Origin: Zooshikella sp050749885
GTDB taxonomy: Bacteria > Pseudomonadota > Gammaproteobacteria > Pseudomonadales > Zooshikellaceae
Assembly: GCF_050749885.1 (NCBI RefSeq)
Contig: NZ_JBOIUB010000003.1
Location: 186,001 to 250,000, forward strand
Length of the DNA: 64,000 nt
Direction of reading: 5' to 3'
Shown here: piece after piece, positions 16,849 to 27,300 of the stretch
Position numbering within the stretch: position 1 is the stretch's first letter
Layout of the letters: each line of letters opens with the position of its first letter
The notes under the pieces: generated by a model
What the model saw: only the letters and a program-made list of their open reading frames with translations
What the model was told of the DNA's origin: nothing
Database searches by the model: none
Position numbers and translations under genes: made by a program

Positions 16849-16934
16849 TTTTACCAAGTTTCACGTTCTCTGCCTCAGAGATCACAAGGAGCAGCGTTAT
16901 GGATAGCGTGCATAAAATTATTCGTGAAGGGTAT

Positions 16935-17690
16935 CTATGGTTTAAGTCGATTTAATAAAGGAAAGTAACAGTAATAAGGCAGCACTCGAAGCAACTTAAG
17001 CCACCAGGTAAAGCGTCTAGGAAAGGTTATTTCAAAGCTTGTTCGCGATAATCCGGTAATAATTTCATCAGCGGCCTCTTCAGCGCTGATGAGTGCTGGC
17101 ATTTTAAAGGTGTTTTGTGCCGTCATTGGCGTTTCGACAAACCCAGGATTTATTACCCTCAACTGGATACCTCGCCGTAAAAAACCAGGCCTAAAACCTT
17201 CAGCAAGATTAATCAGTGCCGCCTTACTCGCCCCATAAGCACCTGCTAACGGTAATCCTCGATAACCCGCCACACTAGCGGTAATCAATACTTGCTCTAA
17301 GCCATCTACTTTATGTAATAACGCTTCCAGGCAGTTAATTGCAGACATGACATTAATAGTAAAGATCTGCTCACACGCCTGTGCATCAAAATCACTCACC
17401 GTCATTGGCTGATAGACCCCAGCATTGAGAATACTAATGTGAATAGGACCAAGCGTCTTATTAATCTTTGCAAGAACCTGATGACAAGCATGACGGTCTG
17501 TTGCATCCAGCGGAAAAGTATAGATATTGCCTTGCATAGGTTCTGCCTGTTCTTGCAACGCAGACAAGGCTTCTGTGTTACGCGCTGAGACAGCCACATT
17601 TCCACCTTGTGCTGCTAACTCCAACGCAAGTGAGCGACCAATACCACTGCTTGCCCCCACTAACCAAAAGGTCTTTTCTGCAATATTCAT
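16935..17690 (-). CDS. short-chain dehydrogenase/reductase
   Basis: A 251-residue classical SDR. The cofactor motif is GASSGIGRS near residue 12, then ILNAGVY, and the catalytic set includes TASVAGYRGLPLAGAYGASK (Ser, Tyr, Lys). ATG at 17690 follows AGGGTG; an upstream frame extension has no site. The hydrophobic C-terminus (WWLKLLRVLPYYCYFPLLNRL) suggests membrane association. It is divergent from the FAD oxidoreductase at 17866 with an operator-like site between them, so both probably belong to the light regulon. Substrate unknown, plausibly a lipid. Confidence 0.85.
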   Translation of the reverse strand: MNIAEKTFWLVGASSGIGRSLALELAAQGGNVAVSARNTEALSALQEQAEPMQGNIYTFPLDATDRHACHQVLAKINKTLGPIHISILNAGVYQPMTVSDFDAQACEQIFTINVMSAINCLEALLHKVDGLEQVLITASVAGYRGLPLAGAYGASKAALINLAEGFRPGFLRRGIQLRVINPGFVETPMTAQNTFKMPALISAEEAADEIITGLSRTSFEITFPRRFTWWLKLLRVLPYYCYFPLLNRLKP

Positions 17691-17777
17691 TTTTTCACCC
17701 TTTGTTCTGGCTATTAAGGTAGTAAACAGCAACCCAACTTACAGGCTTGCTTTCTTTTACAAACTTACCTATATTCT

Positions 17778-17802
17778 TGTACAAGAATATATTTTATGTA
17801 TA
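17778..17802. promoter_or_regulatory. LitR-type operator, site 3
   Basis: TGTACA (17778-17783) and TGTATA (17797-17802) are separated by 13 bases, the same spacing as site 2. A TATATT -10-like hexamer lies between them. The site is in the 175-base gap between the divergent SDR and FAD oxidoreductase genes. Confidence 0.5.
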
Positions 17803-17865
17803 ACACAATGTACGGATACACGCACAATTTTATTAAACCTTAAGACAAACGATGGTTTGTGAGCT

Positions 17866-19164
17866 ATGAGTCAAGATCAACATATCATTATAATTGGTAG
17901 CGGCATCAGTGGGCTTGCTGTGGCTTGGCTCCTAGGCCAACGCTATAAAGTGACACTCATTGAAAAAAATGACTATCTAGGTGGTCACACCAATACCATT
18001 GAAGTTGAAGAAGATAATAAGCTACTTGCTATAGACACCGGCTTTATAGTGTATAACCAACCAAACTACCCTCATCTGACTCAACTGTTTCACCACCTAG
18101 ACGTACAGACCCAACCCACTGCCATGAGCTTTGCAGCATCAATCAATGATGGTGAACTTGAGTATTCGGGTACCAACCTCAATACCTTATTTGGCCAGCG
18201 AAAAAATATTATCAACTTTTCTTACTGGCGAATGCTGAGAGAAATTGTCAGGTTTAATCAACAAGCAAAACAAGACCTACACAAACAAATTCCAATTGAT
18301 ATTACCCTTAATGATTATCTGGAATATCATCGCTTTTCACTTGAGCTGCAACAACAGTATTTAATTCCTATGGCCGCAGCCATTTGGTCTTGCCCAGATG
18401 AAACAATGCTAGCCTTTCCCGCCTGTAGCTTTTTACGCTTTTTTGCCAATCATGGTTTGCTCAACATTAATGACCGGCCACAATGGCGTACAGTGACTCA
18501 TGGCAGCTACCAGTATATCAAAGCATTATTACAAAGCTTTAAAGGCACTGTACTTACCAATAATCCTGTCACTAAGGTACATCGCCACGCACAACATATT
18601 GTTGTAACGACCTCAAAACAGCAACTGTGTTGTGATAAAGTCATTTTTGCTAACCATGCGGATGAAATACTGCCTGTTCTTACGAATCCCACTCAGGAAG
18701 AGCAACAGATCTTAGGCGCTTTTAATTATCAAAAAAATATTGCCTATCTGCATAGTGACCAAGCACTCATGCCCAAACAGCAACGTGTATGGTCAGCGTG
18801 GAATTATTTAAAGTCGCGCCACAATAATGCTGCTCAAAATTCGGTTTCCGTAACCTACTGGATGAATTTGCTACAACAACTTACATGCAAGAATAATTAT
18901 TTCGTCTCGTTAAATCCTTTAGTGCCACCAAAAGATTCCCAAATAATTCGTCAAATTACTTATCATCATCCTGTTTTTACCGTGGAAGCATTAAGGGCAC
19001 AACTGCTACTTCCAACGCTTCAAGGTAAACAAAACACTTGGTTTTGTGGTAGCTACTGTGGCTATGGATTTCATGAAGATGGTCTCCAGTCAGCATTAAC
19101 TGTTGCTCATCAGTTAGGTTGCTACGCCCCATGGGAACAATCACAAAGCGTAAAACAGCAATGA
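17866..19164 (+). CDS. NAD(P)/FAD-dependent amine-oxidase-fold oxidoreductase
   Basis: A 432-residue flavoprotein. The dinucleotide motif is IGSGISGLAVAWLL near residue 10, followed by EKNDYLGGHTNTIEV, and the C-terminus has WFCGSYCGYGFHEDGLQSA, which closes the FAD site. This is the cyclopropane/furan-fatty-acid-associated oxidoreductase usually found as FAD protein, DUF1365, CFA synthase. Its stop overlaps the DUF1365 start (ATGA), confirming cotranscription. A role in modifying unsaturated membrane lipids is likely from context; the exact reaction is not established here. Confidence 0.86.
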   Translation: MSQDQHIIIIGSGISGLAVAWLLGQRYKVTLIEKNDYLGGHTNTIEVEEDNKLLAIDTGFIVYNQPNYPHLTQLFHHLDVQTQPTAMSFAASINDGELEYSGTNLNTLFGQRKNIINFSYWRMLREIVRFNQQAKQDLHKQIPIDITLNDYLEYHRFSLELQQQYLIPMAAAIWSCPDETMLAFPACSFLRFFANHGLLNINDRPQWRTVTHGSYQYIKALLQSFKGTVLTNNPVTKVHRHAQHIVVTTSKQQLCCDKVIFANHADEILPVLTNPTQEEQQILGAFNYQKNIAYLHSDQALMPKQQRVWSAWNYLKSRHNNAAQNSVSVTYWMNLLQQLTCKNNYFVSLNPLVPPKDSQIIRQITYHHPVFTVEALRAQLLLPTLQGKQNTWFCGSYCGYGFHEDGLQSALTVAHQLGCYAPWEQSQSVKQQ

Positions 19165-19937
19165 AAAGTACCTCTGCTTTAAAACTCTTCAAAAGCAATG
19201 TAATGCATCAACGTTTTTTCCCTGTTAATTATAAATTTAATTACGCTGTGTTTAACATCGCTATTGACGTTCTACAATTGGAAAGTGCACACAATCAATG
19301 TCGTTTTTTTTCTGTTAATAAATTTAATTTATTTAGTTTTTATCCAAAAGATGTAGGCCCCCGTGATGGTTCTAATCTAGCGGAATGGATAAAATCACTC
19401 CTACATAAACACCAATTATTTTTTCAGCCTCAACGTATCATCCTATTTTGTTTTCCGAGAGTATTAGGTTACGGCTTTAATCCACTTGCAAACTGGTACT
19501 GTTTTGATGACCAGAATGAGTTAAAAGCAATTGTATTAGAAGTGAGCAACACCTTTAACGAAAGTCATTGTTATGTTTTATCTGCCAATCATGATCATTT
19601 TAAATCAACCATTTATGCCAAAAGAGAAAAAGACTTCCATGTTTCCCCCTTTATGGCTATGGATATGAGTTATGACTTTCGGCTGAGTCCTTTTAATGAC
19701 AAACTTTTTACCATCATTAAAACCTACCAAGACCAAAAGCTCATGTTGCTGGCCACGCAACACAGTCAGCGCATACCAGCAAGTAATCAACAGCTCATTA
19801 AATTGTTTTTATTTATTCCTCTTATGACCTGGAAAGTAATCACAATGATTCACTGGCATGCCTTGAAATTATGGCTCAAAAAAGTGCCCATATTCAGTCA
19901 TCCCAAGCAGCATAACAAAGGTGTATCTCATGGCTGA
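19161..19937 (+). CDS. DUF1365 protein
   Basis: A 258-residue DUF1365 protein. NVMHQRFFPVNYKFNYAVF near residue 13 is the family opening, followed by FCFPRVLGYGFNPLANWYCF near 95 and EKDFHVSPFMAMDMSYDF near 155. A hydrophobic segment near residue 220 could anchor it to the membrane. I use the ATG at 19161, which overlaps the upstream stop. The CFA gene start in turn overlaps its end. Function unknown but tied to CFA-type lipid modification. Confidence 0.85.
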   Translation: MKSTSALKLFKSNVMHQRFFPVNYKFNYAVFNIAIDVLQLESAHNQCRFFSVNKFNLFSFYPKDVGPRDGSNLAEWIKSLLHKHQLFFQPQRIILFCFPRVLGYGFNPLANWYCFDDQNELKAIVLEVSNTFNESHCYVLSANHDHFKSTIYAKREKDFHVSPFMAMDMSYDFRLSPFNDKLFTIIKTYQDQKLMLLATQHSQRIPASNQQLIKLFLFIPLMTWKVITMIHWHALKLWLKKVPIFSHPKQHNKGVSHG

Positions 19938-21156
19938 CCAGCAGACTTTAGTAAGCTCCAATCGTCTACCTCAAACCAGCCGATGGTGGCTAACCCCTCT
20001 GATAAAAACATTTAATCAAACCTGTTATGGCAATCTACACTTAAAAATTGGTGAACAGCATTTTAATTTTCATGGATCAAAAACGGGTCCTTCCGCAAAC
20101 ATCGAAGTGCAATCACCATTAAAATTTCTTTGGCATTTATTTTGGCGTGGAGATATAGGGTTTGCAGAAAGCTATATAAATAATCATTGGCAAACGACTG
20201 ATTTAGGTAAATTACTTACTTTTTTTGCGCTTAATGAGTCCTACTATCAAGCGCTAGGAAAAAAAATAAATATCATTAAATGGCTCTATTCTTTACAGCA
20301 TTTATCTAATAAAAATACGGTAAAAGGAAGCAAGCGTAATATAGCGACCCACTATGATATCAGTAACACCTTTTACCAGCACTGGCTGGATAAAAGCATG
20401 ACTTACTCTAGTGCTTTATATGGCGAAGGCGTTTCCCAATATGAATTGACATTAGCCGAGGCTCAACAACAAAAATATCAACGCTTACTGGACAACCTGA
20501 GTCCACACCCTGGTGCACATATTCTCGAAATTGGATGTGGATGGGGAGGGTTTGCCGAACAAGCAGCACGGCTTGGCTTACAGGTTACAGGAATCACCCT
20601 TTCCAAAGAGCAGCTACAGTACGCAAAACAACGTTTAAAGAATGCGCGCCTAAGTGATTTTACTGCTTTTCATTATTGCGACTATCGAGCGCTATCTGGT
20701 CAATATGATCATATTGTCTCTATTGAAATGCTTGAAGCGGTTGGTCGAGAATGGTGGCCAACCTATTTTCAGAAACTAAAACACTGCTTAAGGCCTGGTG
20801 GGCGCGCAATTATTCAAGTCATCACTATTGATGAAGCTGTTTTCTCACACTACGAACAAAACCCGGATTTTATTCAGTTATACATTTTTCCTGGTGGGGT
20901 TTTACCCACGCTAACTCACCTTAAGCAGCTGGCTAAAGCGCATCAGTTTACAATTAATGACTGTTTTTTGTTTGGTCAAGATTACGCTAAAACACTCCGC
21001 TGCTGGGCTGATAATTTTCATCAACATAAAGATACATTACACGCGATGGGATACGATGAACGCTTCCAGAGAACATGGCAGTACTATTTGCATTACTGTG
21101 AAGCTGGTTTCAATATTAATAAAATTAATGTTGTGCAATTAACGTTAAGTCATTAA
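19930..21156 (+). CDS. cfa: CFA synthase-type fatty-acid methyltransferase
   Basis: A 408-residue SAM-dependent methyltransferase of the cyclopropane-fatty-acyl-phospholipid synthase family. The SAM motif LEIGCGWGGFAEQAA is near residue 200, preceded by ATHYDISNTFYQHWLDKSMTYSSALY. SIEMLEAVGREWWPTYF holds a key Glu, and YIFPGGVLPTL follows. Substrates are unsaturated acyl chains in membrane phospholipid. ATG at 19930 has AAAGG 8 bases upstream and lies inside the end of DUF1365. Paralogs in such clusters may make methylated or furan precursors and not cyclopropanes; sequence alone does not decide. Confidence 0.88.
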   Translation: MADQQTLVSSNRLPQTSRWWLTPLIKTFNQTCYGNLHLKIGEQHFNFHGSKTGPSANIEVQSPLKFLWHLFWRGDIGFAESYINNHWQTTDLGKLLTFFALNESYYQALGKKINIIKWLYSLQHLSNKNTVKGSKRNIATHYDISNTFYQHWLDKSMTYSSALYGEGVSQYELTLAEAQQQKYQRLLDNLSPHPGAHILEIGCGWGGFAEQAARLGLQVTGITLSKEQLQYAKQRLKNARLSDFTAFHYCDYRALSGQYDHIVSIEMLEAVGREWWPTYFQKLKHCLRPGGRAIIQVITIDEAVFSHYEQNPDFIQLYIFPGGVLPTLTHLKQLAKAHQFTINDCFLFGQDYAKTLRCWADNFHQHKDTLHAMGYDERFQRTWQYYLHYCEAGFNINKINVVQLTLSH

Positions 21157-21221
21157 TACTCGCAAAACACCGTGAGTATTGCTTATTTAGATGTACTAAA
21201 AGAAAAATTCAGGCAATAAAA

Positions 21222-21247
21222 AAACCGACTACATTGAGTCGGTTTTT
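21222..21247. terminator. bidirectional intrinsic terminator
   Basis: A 9-base stem AAACCGACT/AGTCGGTTT with a 6-base loop is flanked by an A run on the left and a T run on the right. It can end the plus-strand CFA operon and the minus-strand tRNA cluster. Confidence 0.8.
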
Positions 21248-21332
21248 ATGGCGGTAAACATATTTTCAAAACAAACTAAGGTTCATTAATTTACTGCTCG
21301 CAAGCATCTTCGATAATGAACACTTGATAATA

Positions 21333-21408
21333 TGGCGTCCCCTAGGGGACTCGAACCCCTGTTACTGCCGTGAAAGGGCAGTGTCCTAGGCCACTAGACG
21401 AAGGGGAC
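21333..21408 (-). tRNA. tRNA-Glu (TTC)
   Basis: 76 bases with encoded CCA. The acceptor stem GTCCCC/GGGGAC, anticodon loop CTTTCAC giving TTC, and GGTTCGAGTCC T arm are all present. It is the last of four tRNAs on the minus strand and identical across its length to the copy at 21514. Confidence 0.97.
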
Positions 21409-21432
21409 GCAACAATACAAAACGTTAGAAAT

Positions 21433-21508
<76 letters not shown>

Positions 21509-21513
21509 ATATA

Positions 21514-21589
21514 TGGCGTCCCCTAGGGGACTCGAACCCCTGTTACTGCCGTGAAAGGGCAGTGTCCTAGGCCACTAGACGAAGGGGAC
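21514..21589 (-). tRNA. tRNA-Glu (TTC), second copy
   Basis: 76 bases with encoded CCA, the same sequence as the copy at 21333-21408, five bases from tRNA-Gly. Duplicate tRNA-Glu near gltX suggests high demand for Glu-tRNA. Confidence 0.97.
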
Positions 21590-21605
21590 GTAAACCTTCG
21601 ATTTT

Positions 21606-21681
<76 letters not shown>

Positions 21682-22024
21682 ACATAGAAGTAAAAATACT
21701 TCTTAAATTCCAATCTAACTTTTCTAACTTCACTTTGCAGCGTCAACAACATAATGATCGCAACTAAGCCATTTGCCAGTTACTGATCACCAGCTGCCAA
21801 AATATTTGGACTTCCTGTTTCAGTGGCGTTGCCACCCGAAACGTGGTGCGCATTCTATGGCGCTTGTTGCGTGCTGTCAAGCATTTAGCTGCGATTTAAC
21901 TTAAGTAAACAACATCCGATGTATATTACTGTATTTTTTTGGAATATCGGTTTGTTATCACTCGCATTTAAACAAGGTAAGCCCTTCAAAAAAGCTTACC
22001 CTGTTTGTATTAGGCTAGTATAAA

Positions 22025-23536
22025 CTACTCAGCCGCAGCGGTTTCTTCTAACATTTTAACCATGAGCTGCTGAAACTCTTTTTCCCAACGCTTACTAGCT
22101 TTCTTAGAAACTCCACCCAACACAGTAACAGCATGGCGAAGTCTGGCACGCGTAATATCTGCGCCCAAAATAGCCATAGCATCAAAGACTGATACAGATG
22201 AAGGTGAGCCTGTCACCGCCACAAATAATGGGAACAAAAAGTCTTTTAGCTTAACGTCCATAGCCTTACTCAAGGCCTTAATTTCAGCAAATAGTGTGTC
22301 TTTTTCCCAGTTACGAACGGCCTCTAGACGCCAAAGAGCAAACTGAACAATTCGCTTAATGGCCTCTTCATCCAATTTATTATGGCTAAACTGCTCTTCC
22401 TTAATATCAAGTAGGCCCGCAAAAAAGAAACTGCCTAGCGAAGCCGCATCAGATAAGCGCTCCACCCGAGTTTGCAGTAGTGGAGCAATTTGCATCATAT
22501 AATCTGCATTAACTGCCCAGGTATGCATTCTTTTTGCAAAATCCTCAACCGAAAGTTCACGCAACCATTGACCATTCAACCAGCTTAGTTTTTCCTGATC
22601 AAAAATCGGCCCGCCCAACGATACCCGAGTGATATCAAAGTGCTCAATCATTTCATCAAGGGTGAACTTTTCCCGCTCGTCAGGCATAGACCACCCCATA
22701 CGACCTAAATAGTTCAGCAGTGCTTCAGGTAAAAAGCCCATGCGCTGATAATAGGTGATGCATGTTGGGTTTTTTCGCTTACTCAACTTACTTTTATCTG
22801 GGTTTCGCAGCAAAGGCATATGACATAAAGTTGGCATGTCCCAGCCGAAGTACTGGTATAACAAAATATGTTTAGGGGCTGAGTTAATCCACTCTTCACC
22901 GCGAATAACATGGGTTATTCCCATCAAATGATCATCAACAACATTGGCTAAATGGTAGGTAGGCATACCATCCGCTTTCAGCAGAACCTGCATATCAACC
23001 TGACTCCAATTAATTTCAATTGGATCACGCAGCATATCAGGCACCTGGCAAACACCTTCTTCAGGTATCTTCATGCGAATAACATAGGACTCACCAGTTG
23101 CCAGTCGTTGCTCAACCTCTGCTTTTGAGAGCTTTAACCCACGCCCATCATACTTAGGTGTTTCGCCACGCTCAATTTGCTGCTGACGCATTTCGTCCAG
23201 CTCTTCTGCAGTGGCAAAACAATAAAAAGCATGACCATCAGCCACTAACTGTTCTGCATACTTGCCATAAATATCCATCCGTTCACTCTGACGATAAGGC
23301 CCAGCGCCACCTGCCACATCGGGTCCTTCATCCCACTGTAAACCCAACCAACGCAGTGATTCCAAAATCATTCGTTCCGATTCAGGCGTACTGCGCGCCT
23401 GGTCAGTATCTTCAATACGAAGGATAAACTGACCACCATGTTGACGGGCAAAACAGTAGTTAAATAGAGCAATATAGGCCGTACCCACATGAGGATCACC
23501 TGTGGGTGATGGAGCTATTCGCGTACGGACAGTCAT
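22025..23536 (-). CDS. gltX: glutamyl-tRNA synthetase
   Basis: A 503-residue class I synthetase that charges tRNA-Glu. The HIGH-type motif lies in APSPTGDPHVGTAYIALF near residue 8, the KMSKS-type motif is KSKLSKRKNP near 254, and RIEDTDQARS is near 41. Length is normal. The C-terminal anticodon-binding part ends in a Glu/Ala-rich tail. It lies just upstream of the minus-strand tRNA cluster that includes two tRNA-Glu genes, though a gap of about 340 bases and opposite order suggest separate transcripts. Confidence 0.97.
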   Translation of the reverse strand: MTVRTRIAPSPTGDPHVGTAYIALFNYCFARQHGGQFILRIEDTDQARSTPESERMILESLRWLGLQWDEGPDVAGGAGPYRQSERMDIYGKYAEQLVADGHAFYCFATAEELDEMRQQQIERGETPKYDGRGLKLSKAEVEQRLATGESYVIRMKIPEEGVCQVPDMLRDPIEINWSQVDMQVLLKADGMPTYHLANVVDDHLMGITHVIRGEEWINSAPKHILLYQYFGWDMPTLCHMPLLRNPDKSKLSKRKNPTCITYYQRMGFLPEALLNYLGRMGWSMPDEREKFTLDEMIEHFDITRVSLGGPIFDQEKLSWLNGQWLRELSVEDFAKRMHTWAVNADYMMQIAPLLQTRVERLSDAASLGSFFFAGLLDIKEEQFSHNKLDEEAIKRIVQFALWRLEAVRNWEKDTLFAEIKALSKAMDVKLKDFLFPLFVAVTGSPSSVSVFDAMAILGADITRARLRHAVTVLGGVSKKASKRWEKEFQQLMVKMLEETAAAE

Positions 23537-24367
23537 AGATTCTTTGATTACCTAATCAGTTGAGTGTCTAAAAGAGTGGGATTATACGAAAACTGGCATG
23601 GTTAAAACCAGTCATTAACAGAAAAACAAAGTACGACTGTTACGCCAAGGTTACATCCCTGTCAAACAAAACTGAGTATTCAAACTTGCAAAGCACTACA
23701 AATGAAGTTTTATTGACAAACTATTCAAGCCTTGCTTTGCTAGAGCTTAGCACGCAATATTCCGACAACATTGTGTGTAGTGCTCCCACAAGGAGCCAAT
23801 CAACACCGCATTACCCATGCAGTGTTCACATTGGATAAAAAAATAATATGCTGCCTTTCACAACGACGTGAGCTAGCAACCACATTTGCAGTGGTTAAAG
23901 GGAAAGCACACCAGCTTTTGGCAGATGCCACTTTACGCTAAGCAGACAAAGCAAACAGTACTAACAATAACAACAAAACAAACACCAAATTTGCAGTGAT
24001 CCTGCAAGAGGAGAAAAGCAAAATGACTCGACTAATTAATGTCCTTAAGCCCTCTTTGCTCACATACCTGGCCAATAACCTTCGTTTAAACGCAACCTAT
24101 AACTTCACTCCTCACCCTCAACACCATTACCGCACCTCATAGCCTCTTCACAACTAATACCAGTGAAGAAAATAAAGAGCACGTGCTTAAGCGCTTTAGG
24201 TGACACCTAGCATCTAAATTGACTCAATTATTAAGCATCCAGCGCTCAACAATAATAAATTTCAAGGTCAACGGATGGCCTCTATAACCAATCCCACATG
24301 AGACTGTTGCAACAGGCAGACGCTGTAATTTAACAACAGCCTCATATAAGGGATGAGGAGCAAGTGT
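23537..24367. other. 831-base gap upstream of the oxidoreductase operon
   Basis: No conserved gene is visible. A TTGACA box occurs near 23715 without a good -10. A 39-codon frame at 24023-24142 has a good ribosome-binding site and is listed separately. The composition is Ala/Cys-codon rich and repetitive (several GCAGTG-like words), but I could not define a repeat unit. Confidence 0.5.
24023..24142 (+). CDS. possible 39-residue small protein
   Basis: ATG preceded by AGAGGAG at about 9 bases, then 39 codons to TAG. The product starts MTRLINVLKPSLLTYL and is His/Asn-rich toward the end. No homolog is recognised. It could be a leader peptide for the downstream operon or chance. The only support is the ribosome-binding site. 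Confidence 0.22.
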   Translation: MTRLINVLKPSLLTYLANNLRLNATYNFTPHPQHHYRTS

Positions 24368-27300
24368 ATGAACTTGGCTGACGTCAGTCTCGACGACAAA
24401 TATACCCGTGCCTCGGGCAAGATCCATGTCAATGGTGCGCAAGCCGTAACTCGGTTATTGATGCTACAACAACAGCATGATCAGGTGCGAGGTTTACACA
24501 CAGCGGGCTTTGTTTCAGGTTATCGCGGCTCACCGCTAGGTGGACTGGATAAAGCATTTTGGCAGGCAAAAGAACACCTCAAAGCACAGCATATTCGATT
24601 CCAACCAGGTATTAACGAAGATTTAGGTGCTACCGCAGTCTGGGGAAGTCAGCAGGTTGGGCTATTTCCAGGTGCGCAATATCAAGGTGTTTTTGGCTTA
24701 TGGTACGGCAAAGGTCCAGGCGTTGACCGCACAGGTGACGTTTTTAAGCATGCCAATGCAGCAGGTTCTTCCCACTTTGGCGGTGTATTGGCATTGGCGG
24801 GTGATGACCACGCGTGTAAGTCTTCAACACTTCCTCACCAGAGTGACTATGCCTTTGCTGATGCGATGATCCCTGTACTCTACCCTGGCAACTTGCAAGA
24901 GCTGATTGATTACGGGCTATTTGGCTATGGTCTTTCCCGGTTTAGTGGCTGTTGGGTTGGTGTCAAAGCGCTAGCCGACATTATGGATTCAACCATGGCC
25001 GTGGCTATTGAAAGCCAACCTATCGATCTAAGCCCTCCACCTGATTTTATCCTCCCTGAGAATGGGCTTAATATTCGCTGGCCAGACCCTCCCGCGCAAC
25101 AAGAAGCACGCCTTCATGATTTTAAACTCCCCGCCGTCCATGCCTTTGTCTATCACCACCAACTTGATCAAGTAAAACTAAAGCCAACGCATACACCTAC
25201 TTTAGGGATAGTGACGTCTGGCAAAAGCTACTACGACACATTGCAAGCACTAGAACTTTTAGGTGTTACGCCAAAAGAAGCAGCGGCAGCAGGTATAGGA
25301 ATTTACAAAGCGGGCCTCGTCTGGCCACTGGAGCCCACCCGAATCACTGAGTTTGCTAAACAGTATCCAACCCTTTGGGTGGTTGAAGAAAAGCGCCCTT
25401 TGCTTGAAGACCAGCTTCGCCAACTGCTTTATCACCTCCCAGATACACAGCGCCCCCAAATTTATGGTAAAGCCTCTCATCTTAGTACCCACGCAGGCTT
25501 GACCAGTAAGCTTGAGTTAAGCGCTGGGTTGATAGCTCAGGCCTTAGGCGACGCGTTATGTCAATGTTTACCCCTGCACAGTACGCTCAAACGCCGACTT
25601 GAGTATCTCAAACAATCTCCCAGCACAGTCCCCCCTTCCACCGCAGCACAAAGAGCCCCCCACTACTGTTCTGGCTGCCCACACAATACTTCAACCAAAG
25701 TCCCTGAAGGAAGCCGTGCCACAGGTGGGATTGGCTGTCACTATATGGTGACCTGGATGAACCGCAACACCGACACCTTCACCCAAATGGGAGGTGAAGG
25801 GGTTACCTGGATAGGCCAGGCACCTTTTACCGAAACCTCACATATTTTTCAGAACCTGGGCGATGGGACTTATTATCACTCAGGTATTCTGGCTATTCGT
25901 GCGGCGGTGGCGGCAAACGTCAACATCACCTACAAAATTCTTTATAACGATGCCGTTGCCATGACCGGAGGACAACCTGTTGATGGTCCCCTCAGCGTCG
26001 GCCAAATCACACAGCAAGTGGCTGCAGAAGGTGTCACCAAAACAGTGGTTGTCACTGACACCCCCGAAGCCTACCAAAACCCAAAAGACTTTGCGCCAGG
26101 GGTTGAGGTCTTCAACCGCGATGCATTAGATCATGTACAAAAAGTATTGAGAGAAACCGAAGGCACAACTGTTTTAATCTATGCACAGACCTGTGCCGCA
26201 GAAAAACGTCGTCGTAGAAAACGAAAGGCTTTTCCTGATCCCGCCAAACGTTTAGTTATTCATCCTGAAGTTTGTGAAGGGTGTGGAGATTGTGGTCAAC
26301 AAAGTGGTTGTTTATCCATTCAACCTAAAATGACCCCTCTAGGTCGTAAACGTGCTATCGAACAGTCCAGCTGCAATAAAGACTACAGTTGCAACCAAGG
26401 ATTTTGCCCAAGCTTTGTCACGGTAAAAGGTGGGCAGTTGCGTCAAGGGCAGCAAATCAGCACAAATTGGTCAACGCCATTACCTGAACCCACACCTTTT
26501 CCACTAGCACAGCCTTATAACATCCTGGTGACGGGCATTGGGGGAACTGGGGTTGTGACCATTGGTGCCTTACTCGGCATGGCTGCCCATCTCGAAGGTA
26601 AAGGCTTCTCCGTGCTGGATCAAACGGGACTTGCCCAAAAATACGGTGGTGTCACCAGCCATATCCGCATTGCGCCCCAGCAAAGTCAAATCAACAGTGT
26701 TCGCACCCCCAGCAAAAGCACAGACTTATTGCTTGCCTGCGATTTGATGGTTGCCGCTCAACCAGACGTATTAGAAAAGCTCAATACGAACACAGCAGGA
26801 ATTATCAATAACTACTTGACCATGCCTGCAGCATTCACCCGAGATGCTGACTTCAGTCTGCCTGCCACTGACATGCTTAATACAGTCCAACAAGCTTTAG
26901 CGCCTGATCAACAATGGGCTATGGATGCGCACACCGTAGCCAGCACGCTGTTAGGTGATGCTATCGCCTGCAACTTGTTTATTGTAGGTGTTGCTTACCA
27001 GCATGGTTTATTGCCCGTCTCGGCTGAGGCCATCAATAAAGCCATTGCGTTGAACAATGTTGCTGTCACTCTCAATCAGCAAGCCTTTTTATGGGGAAGA
27101 CGCTATGCTTATCAGCCTGAAGAGGTTATGAAGCTACTTTCTAATCAGGTAGATTCTCAGGAAGAGGTTATGCCTATTCAGATGATCAGCGATCTGGACA
27201 CGATTATTGCTGAACAACGAAAGCGGCTGACGGCCTACCAAAGTCAACGTTATGCAGACCGTTTTGAGCAGCTTGTACGTCGAGTGCAACAGCGTGAGCA

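Noticed and set aside
16899..16955. 18-codon frame with a good AAGGAG site after the LitR-like gene
   Set aside because: Too short, overlaps the 3' end of the SDR gene and shows no homology; it may be chance.
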